Shown one piece after another: positions 1-12,900 of a stretch of 64,000 nt of DNA. Both the position numbers and the translations under genes were made by a program. The first letter of the stretch is position 1. Every line of letters begins with the position of its first letter. The notes below the pieces were generated by a model, which was given only the letters and a program-made list of their open reading frames with translations, made no database searches and had not been told where the DNA came from. The stretch spans positions 8,768,598-8,832,597 of the forward strand of contig NC_135560.1 of assembly GCF_964340395.1 (NCBI RefSeq), written 5' to 3'. Source of the DNA: Glandiceps talaboti. Its lineage: Eukaryota > Hemichordata > Enteropneusta > Spengelidae.

Positions 1-1
1 G

Positions 2-2322
2 GATGGTTCCAAATGTATGAAAGTGACAACAGCCAAAGGTCAAGTCATCCATGCCAGGAGAGTGCTTCTAACAACGGGAGCTTTCACAAGATTCAGAGAC
101 CTGCTTCCTCGGGGAAAGGAATTGGATGTGCAATTATCAGGAGCAACATTGTTGTTTGCTGAACTGAGTGACGAAGATGCAATAAAACTGAAAGATATGC
201 CATGTCTTATTTACAAAGAAAATGAAAGTCCAAATAAATATGATTGTTATATATTACCACCTATCACGTATCCAAACGGTATGAATCATTTCAATTTTTG
301 TTTTTGCCAATTGAAATTATAGTCTCATTTGAAGTGAGGCACATTTTTGGAAATATAAAAATATATTTTTTAGCCAGGGAGTCTAATGATTGAAAAGCTA
401 CAGAAACAGGACATGCATGCTCTGTTATCTCGATGTGTTTACCAAATTATATAGATATTAAAGCTTGCATTCGTAAGATATTGTTCATATTACTGAAAAT
501 CGTTTGCATTTGCCTCAATATTTATGTGATGTTTACCAAAACCTATTCAGTTCATATTACAATTAGCATTTGGAAGATTTGCAGCAAGTTTCATTGAAGT
601 GATATTTAAGTGTCTGGGACATAATTTAGAAATAAACACTAATGTGCAAAGCAAGCATTACAATACCCTTAGCAACAGCCAAACACTAGCAAACAAAACA
701 TAACAGCACTGATGGGTAGTCACATGAATGAATATTCAAAAAATAAAGTCTAATGTACATACAAACTTTAGCTGAATCCTTAGCAATGGCCAAATGCTAG
801 TGAATTTTGCAAAGATAACACATAGTAAGGAATAGTCCAGTGAATGCAAATTCAAAAGTATGTACAAATGCACATAGCAACCACGGCTATGTCTATACCG
901 ACACCCAAACAGTGCCTCTTGCAAAGGTAACAATAGTGATGTGCACCAATTAAATTATGTCCCAGACACTAACACTCCAAAAAATGAACCCATAGCCATG
1001 CCAAAAGTATACAGTTGTGATAAAACAACATTGGTGCTTGTCTCAGTTTTTCTTGAAGGCCTTCTTTCCCATCACTATATTTGAAAGTGTCTCATTTTAT
1101 CAAATTCCCATAAAAAAAATATAAGTTAGTTTATTATCATGACATGAATTTCTTTTCTTATCAGGGAAATATTACATGAAAATTGGAATTTCTGGGATGT
1201 ATAAAACACCACTATTTACTGCTGCAGAAGTTACTGAATGGTTTAAGAGCAATGGAAACAAGCTTGTACCTCAGATCCTTCAAAACCACCTGGAGAAACT
1301 GGTGAATGGTAAAACATTTACATTTTTTGTACCCTGGTATTTGTGTTTGCTGTTTTACATAGCCATGCATATACATTTCCCAACAGTTGCATGTTTAATA
1401 ATTATAGTAAATTTTATACAACATGCTATGGAAAGCAATGCCATGGCATAATAGTAAATCCATAGGCAAAATGTAAAAAAGGTAAAGTAACAAGATGGTG
1501 CACAGTAATTATTTACGCAGTCTCACCTAGTTGTTGTCTATAAACCTTACACTTTTGTATAAATAAAAATCTAAAAAAATCCACATCCCCATTCCCCAGT
1601 TTACTGTAACATCAACTAAGACCTAAAAAGGAACTGTTACTCACATGTTCTAGTACAAACTAAACTTCCTGTTGAAGAGAACGCTGATGCCAGAGATCAC
1701 AGATGATCACATGTATAGAAGGCAGTATATAGAAAACATTTATAACATGACATGAAAATGATGAAATGGAAAGGTGCTTAATTATTAACCCCTATTATTT
1801 CAACCATACTCTCATTTAATGAGACACTTTCCAGTAAACGGAACAGTTTGAAATGGTCTGCAAATTCCACACTCAGATTTGCCTCAGACAAAATCAGACA
1901 TTTACCCCAAAAAGCGTCCTGTTAAATCCATTGAATAGGCGTGCCCCTGTACTATTACTAGAATATTTTACCATAGTTTCGAACCTCAGTGGGCTTCCAA
2001 AGTAACTGCTTGATGTAATTCTAAGCATTAGTATTATAATTCTACTTTTAATCATCATGGTCTTACAGGTGTAAATATCGTAGCCACCCATGATGGAATT
2101 TGTATTACAACAATGACTCCAACAAATCAACTATACTGTGATATGATTACACCAACACTAGGAATAACTACTGGTGGGAATGGATATGCAGCCAAATCAG
2201 CTGATGAAATTGGTAGAATGGCAGCCAGAATGATTATTGCTGCAAGCTGGGATCATGATCTACCCAGAGACAATTTCAGAGTTAGATTTAGAGTGAATCC
2301 AAAGATGACAGCCAAACTGTAG
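2..2322 (+). CDS. FAD-dependent oxidoreductase (DAO / sarcosine oxidase-like), 3' part, copy 1
   Basis: Three exons of a gene whose 5' part lies left of the window: 2-278, 1165-1308 and 2069-2322 (stop TAG). All introns are GT-AG and in phase 1. The product is the C-terminal part of the same protein encoded completely at 14291-9939. The first exon segment is 86/92 identical to the other copy and the last exon is also nearly identical, but the middle exon matches at only 28 of 47 residues. The last exon has a Cys-Ile-Thr-Thr-x-Thr-Pro stretch that resembles the region with the covalent-FAD cysteine in monomeric sarcosine/pipecolate oxidases, followed by a Gly-rich GGNGYAAKSADEIG segment typical of the C-terminal FAD contact. 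Substrate unknown; an amine or amino-acid oxidase role is inferred from the family. Reading frame is intact throughout what is visible. Confidence 0.88.
397..604. repeat. Dispersed repeat, copy 1 of an inverted pair
   Basis: Nearly identical, in reverse complement, to 8346-8557. In this copy it lies in an intron of oxidoreductase copy 1; the other lies about 1.4 kb beyond the 3' end of copy 2. Because the positions differ relative to the gene, it is a dispersed repeat rather than part of the gene duplication. Confidence 0.85.
609..970. mobile_element. MITE-like element with perfect 20-bp terminal inverted repeats
   Basis: Starts with AGTGTCTGGGACATAATTTA (609-628) and ends with its exact reverse complement (951-970). 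It is 362 bp long, has no coding capacity and lies in an oxidoreductase intron. Internal segments around 667-690 and 780-800 resemble each other (CTTAGCAA..GCCAAA..CTAG). A clean target duplication was not obvious. Confidence 0.8.
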
Positions 2323-2340
2323 TAAATATCCAATTACCAC

Positions 2341-2475
2341 TGGTGTGCCATCAGATCATTTGATGATATCACTAGAATGGCAGACAGAATGAGTCTTGTT
2401 GGATGCTGGGATTATATATTGTTCTACCCGGGCGAGAGACAGTTTCAAAGTTTTATTTAAAGTTGATGGCCAAAT
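2341..2475 (+). pseudogene. Decayed tandem copy of the oxidoreductase last exon
   Basis: Directly after the stop codon of copy 1 the sequence again aligns to the end of the last exon: ACTGGTG, GATGATAT, TAGAATGGCAGACAGAATGA, TGGATGCTGGGATTA, CTACCC, GAGACA and TTTCA occur in the same order as in the exon. It has indels and stop codons, so it is not coding. Probably an old local duplication. Confidence 0.7.
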
Positions 2476-2569
2476 CAATTGCAGCTGTCAAAATGATTGT
2501 AGGCAGAATTATGCACATTATACTGAAGTTATAATTCTATACCTGATTATACCAGAGTCATAGAAACTG

Positions 2570-5500
2570 TACACATAATAATTACCATAATGTTGCTGCC
2601 CAGATGGGTAGGAATACAACTTATAGACTGGTACACATATAATTATCCTAATGTTGCTGCCCAGATTGGTATGAATACAACTTATAGACTGGTACACGTA
2701 ATAATTACCCTACTGTTGCTGCCCAGATGGGTATGAATACAACTTATAGACTGGTACACAATAATTACCCTAATGGTGCTGCCCAAATGGGTACGAATAC
2801 AACTTATTGACTGGTACACATATAATTCTCCTAATGTTGTTGCCCAGATGGGTAGGAATACAACTTATAGACTGGTACATGTAATAATTACCCTAATTTT
2901 GCTGCCCAGATGGGTACTAATACAACTTATAGACTTGTACACATAATAATTACCCTAATGGTGCTGCCCAGATGGGTATGAATACAACTTATAGACTGGC
3001 ACACATAATAATTACCCTAATGGTGGTGCCCAAATGGGTACTAATACAACTTATAGACTGGCACACATAATAATTACCCTAATGGTGCTGCCCAGATGGG
3101 TAAGAATACAACTTATAGACTGGTACATGTAATAATTACTCTAATGATGCTGCCCAAATGGGTAAGAATACAACTTATAGACTGGTACATGTAATAATTA
3201 CACTAATGTTGCTGCCAAGATGGGTAAGAATACAACTTATAGACTGGTACATGTAATAATTACTCTAATGGTGCTGCCCAGATTGGTATGAATACAACTT
3301 ATAGACTGGTACACATAATAATTACCCTACTGTTGCTGCCCAGATGGGTATGAATACAACTTATAGACTGGTACACATAATAATTACCCTAATGGTGCTG
3401 CCCAAATGGGTACGAATACAACTTATTGACTGGTACACATATAATTCTCCTAATGTTGTTGCCCAGATGGGTAGGAATACAACTTATAGACTGGTACATG
3501 TAATAATTACCCTAATTTTGCTGCCCAGATGGGTACTAATACAACTTATAGACTTGTACACATAATAATTACCCTAATGGTGCTGCCCAGATGGGTAGGA
3601 ATACAACTTATAGACTGGTACACATATAATTATCCTAATGTTGCTGCCCAGATTGGTATGAATACAACTTATAGACTGGTACACGTAATAATTACCCTAC
3701 TGTTGCTGCCCAGATGGGTATGAATACAACTTATAGACTGGTACACATAATAATTAGCCCAGATTGGTATGAATACAACTTATAGACTGGTACACGTAAT
3801 AATTACCCTACTGTTGCTGCCCAGATGGGTACTAATACAACTTATAGACTGGTACATGTAATAATTACCCTACTGTTGCTGCCCAAATGGGTATTAATAC
3901 AACATATAGACTTGTACACGTAATAATTATCCTAATGTTGCTGCACAGATGGGTACTAATACAACATATAGACTTGTACATGTAATAATTACCCTAATTT
4001 TGCTGCCCAGATGGGTACTAATACAACATATAGACTTGTACACGTAATAATTACCCTACTGTTGCTGCCCAAATGGGTATTAATACAACTTATAGACTGG
4101 TACATGTAATAATTACACTACTGTTGCTGCCCAGATGGGTACTAATACAACTTATAGACTGGTACATGTAATAATTACACTACTGTTGCTGCCCAGATGG
4201 GTACTAATACAACTTATAGACTGGTACATGTAATAATTACACTAATGTTGCTGCCCAGATGGGTATTAATACAACTTATAGACTGGTACATGTAATAATT
4301 ACCCTAATGTTGCTGCTTAGATGGGTATGAATACAACTTATAGACTGGTACACGTAATAATTACCCTAATGGTGCTGCCCAGATGGGTACGAATACAACT
4401 TATAGACTGGTACATGTAATAACCATCCTAATGGTGCTGCCCAAATGGGTATGAATATAACTTATCGACTGGTACACGTAATAATTACCCTAATGGTGCT
4501 GCCCAGATGGGTAAGAATACAACTTATAGACTGGTACATGTAATAATTACTCTAATGATGCTGCCCAAATGGGTAAGAATACAACTTATAGACTGGTACA
4601 TGTAATAATTACACTAATGTTGCTGCCAAGATGGGTAAGAATACAACTTATAGACTGGTACATGTAATAATTACTCTAATGGTGCTGCCCAGATTGGTAT
4701 GAATACAACTTATAGACTGGTACACATAATAATTACCCTACTGTTGCTGCCCAGATGGGTATGAATACAACTTATAGACTGGTACACATAATAATTACCC
4801 TAATGGTGCTGCCCAAATGGGTACGAATACAACTTATTGACTGGTACACATATAATTCTCCTAATGTTGTTGCCCAGATGGGTAGGAATACAACTTATAG
4901 ACTGGTACATGTAATAATTACCCTAATTTTGCTGCCCAGATGGGTACTAATACAACTTATAGACTTGTACACATAATAATTACCCTAATGGTGCTGCCCA
5001 GATGGGTAGGAATACAACTTATAGACTGGTACACATATAATTATCCTAATGTTGCTGCCCAGATTGGTATGAATACAACTTATAGACTGGTACACGTAAT
5101 AATTACCCTACTGTTGCTGCCCAGATGGGTATGAACACAACTTATAGACTGGTACACGTAATAATTACCCTACTGTTGCTGCCCAGATGGGTACTAATAC
5201 AACTTATAGACTGGTACATGTAATAATTACCCTACTGTTGCTGCCCAAATGGGTATTAATACAACATATAGACTTGTACACGTAATAATTATCCTAATGT
5301 TGCTGCACAGATGGGTACTAATACAACATATAGACTTGTACATGTAATAATTACCCTAATTTTGCTGCCCAGATGGGTACTAATACAACATATAGACTTG
5401 TACACGTAATAATTACCCTACTGTTGCTGCCCAAATGGGTATTAATACAACTTATAGACTGGTACATGTAATAATTACACTACTGTTGCTGCCCAGATGG

Positions 5501-6833
5501 GTACTAATACAACTTATAGACTGGTACATGTAATAATTACACTACTGTTGCTGCCCAGATGGGTACTAATACAACTTATAGACTGGTACATGTAATAATT
5601 ACACTAATGTTGCTGCCCAGATGGGTATTAATACAACTTATAGACTGGTACATGTAATAATTACCCTAATGTTGCTGCTTAGATGGGTATGAATACAACT
5701 TATAGACTGGTACACGTAATAATTACCCTAATGGTGCTGCCCAGATGGGTACGAATACAACTTATAGACTGGTACATGTAATAACCATCCTAATGGTGCT
5801 GCCCAAATGGGTATGAATATAACTTATCGACTGGTACACGTAATAATTACCCTAATGGTGCTGCCCAGATGGGTACGAATACAACTTATAGACTGGTACA
5901 TGTAATAACCATCCTAATGGTGCTGCCCAAATGGGTATGAATACAACTTATCGACTGGTACACGTAATAATTACACTAATGTTGCTGCCCAGATGGGTAT
6001 TAATACAACTTATAGACTGGTACATGTAATAATTACCCTAATGTTGCTGCTTAGATGGGTATGAATACAACTTATAGACTGGTACACGTAATAATTACCC
6101 TAATGGTGCTGCCCAGATGGGTACGAATACAACTTATAGACTGGTACATGTAATAACCATCCTAATGGTGCTGCCCAAATGGGTATGAATACAACTTATC
6201 GACTGGTACACGTAATAATTACACTAATGTTGCTGCCCAGATGGGTATTAATACAACTTATAGACTGGTACATGTAATAATTACCCTAATGTTGCTGCTT
6301 AGATGGGTATGAATACAACTTATAGACTGGTACACGTAATAATTACCCTAATGGTGCTGCCCAGATGGGTACGAATACAACTTATAGACTGGTACATGTA
6401 ATAACCATCCTAATGGTGCTGCCCAAATGGGTATGAATATAACTTATCGACTGGTACACGTAATAATTACCCTAATGGTGCTGCCCAGATGGGTACGAAT
6501 ACAACTTATAGACTGGTACATGTAATAACCATCCTAATGGTGCTGCCCAAATGGGTATGAATACAACTTATCGACTGGTACACGTAATAATTACCCTAAT
6601 GGTGCTGCCCAGATGGGTACTAATACAACTTATAGACTGGTACACGTAATAATAATTACCATAATGGTGCTGCCCAGATGGGTACTAATACAACTTATAG
6701 ACTGGTACACGTAATAATAATTACCCTAATGGTGCTGCCCAGATGGGTACTAATACAACTTATAGACTGGTACATGTAATAACCATCCTAATGGTGCTGC
6801 CCAGATGGGTATTAATACAACTTATAGACTGGG
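2570..6833. repeat. 62-bp satellite array (about 69 units) with higher-order repeats
   Basis: Tandem units of about 62 bp containing ATACAACTTATAGACTGGTA and TAATAATTACCCTAATG. Variation is organised. A block at about 3090-4500 is repeated with near identity at 4501-5862 (offset 1411 bp at its start, 1362 bp after a 49-bp length difference). From about 5866 to 6490 a four-unit, 248-bp higher-order repeat recurs; the variant with AATAACCATCC falls at 5871, 6119 and 6367. Units near 6640-6780 carry an extra TAA. Runs of open frame inside the array are by-products of the unit. Confidence 0.97.
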
Positions 6834-8345
6834 GTGTTCCACAGGTACCAAAACAAGCTATCTATTTCTATGGATGATTTTCTGTGAAATCTGGACCCAT
6901 TATTTAATATAGAAATGCTACAGACCCTTGAATGGGGATTTTTGGCCATATGGAACACTACACATTGAAGACTACCTACCTTTACAATTCTTTGCTAGAA
7001 GCTTGATATGTGCAATTTACATGATTTTTTGAATTCGATTTTAACCTTTTCTCCATGATTGATGGACACAAATTCCATGAAGCATGGAAAAAATACTCAT
7101 CTGTATCAAACCCATATTTAGGAAAAATGTTTAGATGGAAACTTACATGTTAGAGCATTCTATATTTGAAAAGGAAACCTTTGTGACCGCAATGCCCTCA
7201 CACTTTTGCCTATGGGTACCACAATGTCTAGGTACCACAATTTGTATTGTATGTGACATGATATATTTGCATTATTATAAAGGGGTGTAAGTACATTTTT
7301 GAAGGCTTTACAGAGAATAAAATGCTCCTCTATCATGTTCAGTGTAGATTCACTTTGTGTTTATTGTATGAAAATACCATGCGTGGGATGAATGTATATT
7401 GTCCTGTCATATAACTTGATATAAGGGTCAGTTTTTTACCTCCCTCCCCACCACCACCACCACCACCACCAATGTATAGCTATATAGGCATACAACATAC
7501 TGCAGGTTGCCAACAAATGATATTATACAATGTAACCATTTGATAGTCTTTTCTAACTTACCATGCTCCATTGGATTCCCAAAGGAGACTTGGAGAATCA
7601 ATGGTAAATTCCGGCCAGTAAAATAATCAGTTTTAAGTTGCAATAAAAGGAAATTAAAATTTGGCTAATTGTCAATTTTGATATTGATAATCATTACCTT
7701 TGTTGATTTATTTCTATTTTGAATATTGTATTCTTGTCGGGATGTATGTATAAAGGCATGCTTTATTCTTCAGAGTGGATGGTAAATTGTGGTCATATGT
7801 AATTCAACCCTTGTCTTTACGTTATGAATGCACTCTTTTACCTTCCATAAATGGGAAGATCATACTTTGTCTGTGTCTGTGTCTGTGTGTGGACAAGATA
7901 TCTCAAAAACTTAAGGTTGTTGAATACGCTATTTTTCATCCCAATTCTTTATTTAGTAAAAATGTCATAACTTTGTTAAAAATAAAGATATTGACTCCAT
8001 ATTTTCAGTTTGTTCTTTATATATTCAACATATCAGCAAAACATTAAAATATTGTTTGTTTATGTTATGATGAAATTTGATACGTGTGTATATTAATGTC
8101 ATATTTTTCATATTTTTCAATTTTTACAAGGCAATTGTTGGGTTTTTTTTCACCGCTGTCATCATAAATAAAAGAAACTCTTTAGCAAAATACAAACATG
8201 TCAATTCCAGTCACAGTTTGAGGTTGATTTACCTGTACATTTCCTGTTTGTCCCTTGCTAATTCTTATTCAAATGTGTATAAATACATTTATTGAATTGA
8301 ATTTACATATTTTTATTGAGAGTCCTACCCTGTGCAACTCCCTTA
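6834..8345. other. Spacer, no gene seen
   Basis: AT-rich non-coding DNA between the satellite array and the dispersed repeat at 8346. It contains a short CAC-triplet run (7446-7471) and a GTCTGT run (about 7869-7888). No exon-like segment was recognised on either strand. Confidence 0.6.
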
Positions 8346-8557
8346 ATCACTTCTAATGAAACTTGCTGCAAATCTTCCTAATGCTAATTGTAATATGAAC
8401 TGAATAGGTTTTGGTAAACATCACATAAATATTGAGGCAAATGCATAATTAACGATTTACAGTAATTTGAACCATCTTTTACGAATACAAGCTTTAATAT
8501 CTATATAATTTGGTAAACACATCGAGATAACAGAGCATGCATGTCCTGTTTCTGTAG
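8346..8557. repeat. Dispersed repeat, copy 2 of an inverted pair
   Basis: Reverse complement of 397-604 with few mismatches (for example the shared GACATGCATGCTCTG / CAGAGCATGCATGTC block). Confidence 0.85.
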
Positions 8558-9938
8558 TTTTTTATTTTATTTGATAATTAGTATAGTTAATGATATTTTG
8601 CAATTAAGGCAATACCTTATGAATGAGTATGCACTTTTCCGAATGAAAACTGGCTAACAATGCATTTTCAAACAGATAGCTTGTCAATAAATTTCATAGG
8701 TATTCTTTTATCCCTGGGCATAAGGGAAGTAATGGCTGTACATGACTTTGCTATAAACCACTAGCCTCTTTATGGCAGTGCTTTATTAACAGATGTCCCC
8801 ACGCAGCAGCCGTGGTTGAATTGGCTACTATTCAGCAAATTTGGAAATCAGCTTCTTAGACTAACAGTAAGAGCCAATCAGAAAGCCCATTTTATTTAGC
8901 ATGCAGATCAGCGTGAAAATAGACTGTTCTGCGAGAATGTGAAATGTGGTTTCCACTGTATGAACTGGCAGGAAATTTTTTAGAACAGAAAATGACGTTA
9001 AACATTGCGTGTGTGGCCATTCTGCAAAATATCAAGTATAATAAACAGTTCTTTAGACTCGCCCGCCTTTCCCATGAAGCTTCGCTCCATACATGTAACT
9101 GGTAATGTTATTACCTATACTATGTAGTTTTGTTTGTAAGCAAACTTTTCATGATTGATATTCAGTACATATAAAAACACAATTTGTTTCATTCAAATTT
9201 GCATAAAAAATTGATGTATTCACAAATTGTTGTCATTGAAGTGTTGTGTAGAACTGAACAATAATGATTTTATAGTGGACTAAAAGGACTGAACACTGAC
9301 ATGCTCATGTTACAACTTGCGTGGGAATATATGGTAGAGCACTACTCACTGCCCCAGCCCACGGCACTCATTTCGGGAGTCGTCTCTGGATCTTAAACAC
9401 GAAGTAGTGGGTTCTTGCCCATGTCCGTCATAATTTCAGCACAAAAATGACAATTCTACTGAAACCCCAATCTGTACTCACATTGAGATTTGTCAAACAT
9501 TTATTTCCACGATTTATGACAAATACGGATTTTGGTTGTTGATCAGCATGTTTCTGCCATACTGTTTTGAAATTATATCACCCTAAATGAGGTCATTGAT
9601 TTGTTTGATCGCTATGATGTAATTACTCATAAATAATCAATACCCATACTCTAAAAATGAGATTTCTGAATGAATTAAGCCACAGTATTATTTTGTGGTG
9701 TCAGCAGAAATATATGCTCCGGCTTGCGAAAATGATACAGGAATATCTGCATGTTTGCATGCACCCATACAAACCATCTTGGCAGGACATTAGCCAACTG
9801 GTAATAACTATAATGTTTGTCAGCTAGTCGCCATGATTCTGTGACCTAGCTAATCAGGCATTGCAACTTCAGTATCATTTTCATTATCTCATTATATCTT
9901 CATACATTCATGTTGGTAATATCAAATGTATGCATTTA
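8558..9938. other. 3' flank of oxidoreductase copy 2, no gene seen
   Basis: Non-coding. A short block (about 9850-9890, read on the minus strand) resembles the 3' flank of copy 1 near 2515-2555 (ATACTGAAGTT...CCTGATTA), which shows that the gene duplication extends past the stop codon. Confidence 0.55.
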
Positions 9939-12900
9939 CTACAGTTTGGCTGTCATCTTCGGATTCACTTTAAATCTAACTCTGAAATTGTTTCTGGGTA
10001 GATCATGATCCCAGCATCCTGCAATAATCATTCTGGCTGCCATTCTACCAATTTCATCAGCTGATTTGGCTGCATATCCATTGCCACCAGTAGTTATTCC
10101 TAGTGTTGGTGTAATCATATCACAGTATAGTTGATTTGTTGGAGTTAATGTTGTGATACAACTTTCCCCATGGGTGGCTACCATATTAACACTTCCTGTG
10201 AAAGTATGTTAAGAAATATTTAGATATTATTCCTCAATATTTTTCTTCTTTTCGCAAGTGAATATATGAGTGTCCTAAGGGGCCTTGTCACTATGGGTTG
10301 CTAGACGATGAGTGACAAACCCTTAGGTCACTATCATTTTACAGCTGAATGAAGAAAAATATTGTGGAATAATATAAGTATACCTCCACAAGCATAATTC
10401 ATGAAAATCAGGAAAAATAATGGCAATTTGGAATGTTTTGACTCATATTTTGAGCACTCCAGAACCAGTGATGTAGACATAAATTGTTTATGACCAGGGT
10501 GACTATTATTGATATCGATCTACAGGTTATAATTGATATTATAAGTGGAGTCATGATGGGTGAATGGCTAGCGTGACCGGCTTGGAATCTACAGGTTGCA
10601 GGTTCGAGCCCAATCGCTGCCTGCTGTTTGTTTCTGAGTGGCTAAAGTCCTTGGGCAACCACGACTGTGCCTCAGTCAACCCAGCTGTATAACTGGGGAC
10701 CTGGTAGGATGTAGGTTGCAATGTGAAGGCTTTAATCCTATGCGCTTAAATGGCTGCAATGGATTGTATGCTCCCCGGGGAGTTGAGGAAGACTAAAGGG
10801 CCGTTGTGCCATTCTGATCCGAGCCAGGGGTATAATTGTAAAGCGCTTTGAGCACGGAGTGGGAAAGCGCTATATAAGAAACCAACATTATTACTGTACA
10901 TTTTCGGCATTTTGGACAAAGTTGTGCCTAAATAAATTTCTTTTAGTGTTTCTGTTTGCATACATTTCAAATAGGTTGGATAGGTGTAGAAAATTTGCTG
11001 TCAATGTGTGTGTGTGTGTGTGTATGGGGGGGGGGGGTTACTAGAGTCATGACCTTTGTAATTGTGTTACTTTTTAAAAACTTTCAGAGTAAATGGTATT
11101 TGTACTAACTTCAAGATATTTTTCCCAACCTAAATACAAAAGTTTAGTATCGACTGAGAAAAATTAGGTGGGCCTGTGATGTGTTCTCTTTATACATATT
11201 TATGCGTTATTTTACCGGAACACTAACAGTATTACAACTGTCACAGAAAACATAAATTTATTACAAAAACAAAGGATATTAAACGTGCATCCTTTAAGTT
11301 AATCTTTATAAAGACCCTTTAAAGGTCTTTTCCTTGTCTGTGGTTATATATACAACATTAATACCCGGGTCAGAAGAAATAAACTTTGTAAATTACCATT
11401 CACCAGTTTCTCTAGCTTGTTTCTGAGGAGAGAAAGAGCAGCCTTGTTGCCATCATTCTTAAACCATTCTGTCACTTCTGAAGCTGTAGACAGTAGCTTT
11501 CTATACAATGTACGATGTCCAATTTTCAAGTAATATTTTCCTGATAAGAAAAGAAATTTATTACAAGATAATGCAACAGCTACTTTGAAGTTTTGTACTG
11601 TAGAAATGACTGGACTTTTCCTTTAAGTTGATAGAAGTAATCAATACAAGTATACTAAAGACAGAAATAAGTCTGACTGGGTATTTCCTTTGATAACGGT
11701 AATCAATACAAGTGTACTAAAGACAGAAAAAAGTCTGACTGGACTTCTCCCTTAACCATTCAGAAACAAATAGCATTGATATGGCTAAAACTGAGAATTG
11801 TGACTCTACAGAGTCTTAGCATAGGTATGTATACACTATTTAAAGGATGGTAGTGTTATGACATCAACAGCAAAACAGAGAAGCTTATGCTCTAAGCCAG
11901 TTTGCAGTGACTCCAAAATGTCATCCTACCATTATTGGTTGACATTAATACTCACTAAATCATTTGACATGTTAAAAAAGACATTTTTGCATTAAATTAT
12001 GATAACTTGGAAAAAGTTTAAATGATTCATACCGTTTGGATACTTGATAGGTGGTAATATATAACAATCATATTTATCTGGACTGTCATTTTGTTTGTAA
12101 ATAAGACATGGCATGTCTTTCAGTTTCACTGCATCTTCATCACTCAGTTCAGCAAACAACAATGTTGCTCCTGATAATTGCACATCCAATTCCTTTCCCC
12201 GAGGAAGCAGGTCTCTGAATCCTGTGAAAGCTCCTGTTGTTAGAAGCACTCTCCTGGCGTGGATGACTTGACCTTTGGCTGTTGTCACTTTCATACATTT
12301 GGAACCATCCGATTGGTTAGTTTCAGTCACCTGATCTACTACATCATCAATGATGTCACAGCCTTGTAGATGAGCAGCAGTTTGTTGTGCCACAATGTGT
12401 GCCCTAGCACTTACATGGCCAGCATCTTGTTTTTGAAGTATACCCACATCATTTAATTTGAATGAGAAATATGGGTATTTTGTTTCCAGCCCTTTTTTGT
12501 CCAACTCTTCCACCTTCACCTTCATACTGAGGGCATTTTCTTTCACTTTCTCTATATATTGATCGCCTGTTTTGCTGACAGCCATATAGCCAACTTCATT
12601 GTAAAACTTCACCCCTACATTTGACATAAAATAATACACTTACAGTATAAGATATAGCACTGATAATGGTGTAACTATCGTCATCCACATACCGATTTAT
12701 CCTTATTTTTACTCACAATATCCACCATCATTTTAGTGTTGATATGTGCAGTTTCTTAGTTGCTTGGTGACTCTGTCATTTAAAAATATATTTATATACT
12801 TGCCTAACTACCCCTGTTGTTACCTTTGTCATTCACTCCATTATTTGGCTGTTGCTATGGGCATGGTCGTGTTGCTAGGCAAGCATGGGACCACTTTTAA

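Noticed and set aside
3344-5134. Duplicated 64- and 73-codon frames beginning MGMNTTYRL/MGTNTTYRL
   Set aside because: These follow the 62-bp satellite unit; identical frames 1411 bp apart reflect the higher-order repeat, not a gene.
2570-6833. CRISPR-like array of direct repeats
   Set aside because: The units are contiguous with no unique spacers, in a eukaryotic genome.
9290-9430. Possible tRNA or second SINE (GGGTTCTTGCCC like a B box)
   Set aside because: No matching A box at the right distance and no tRNA fold visible.
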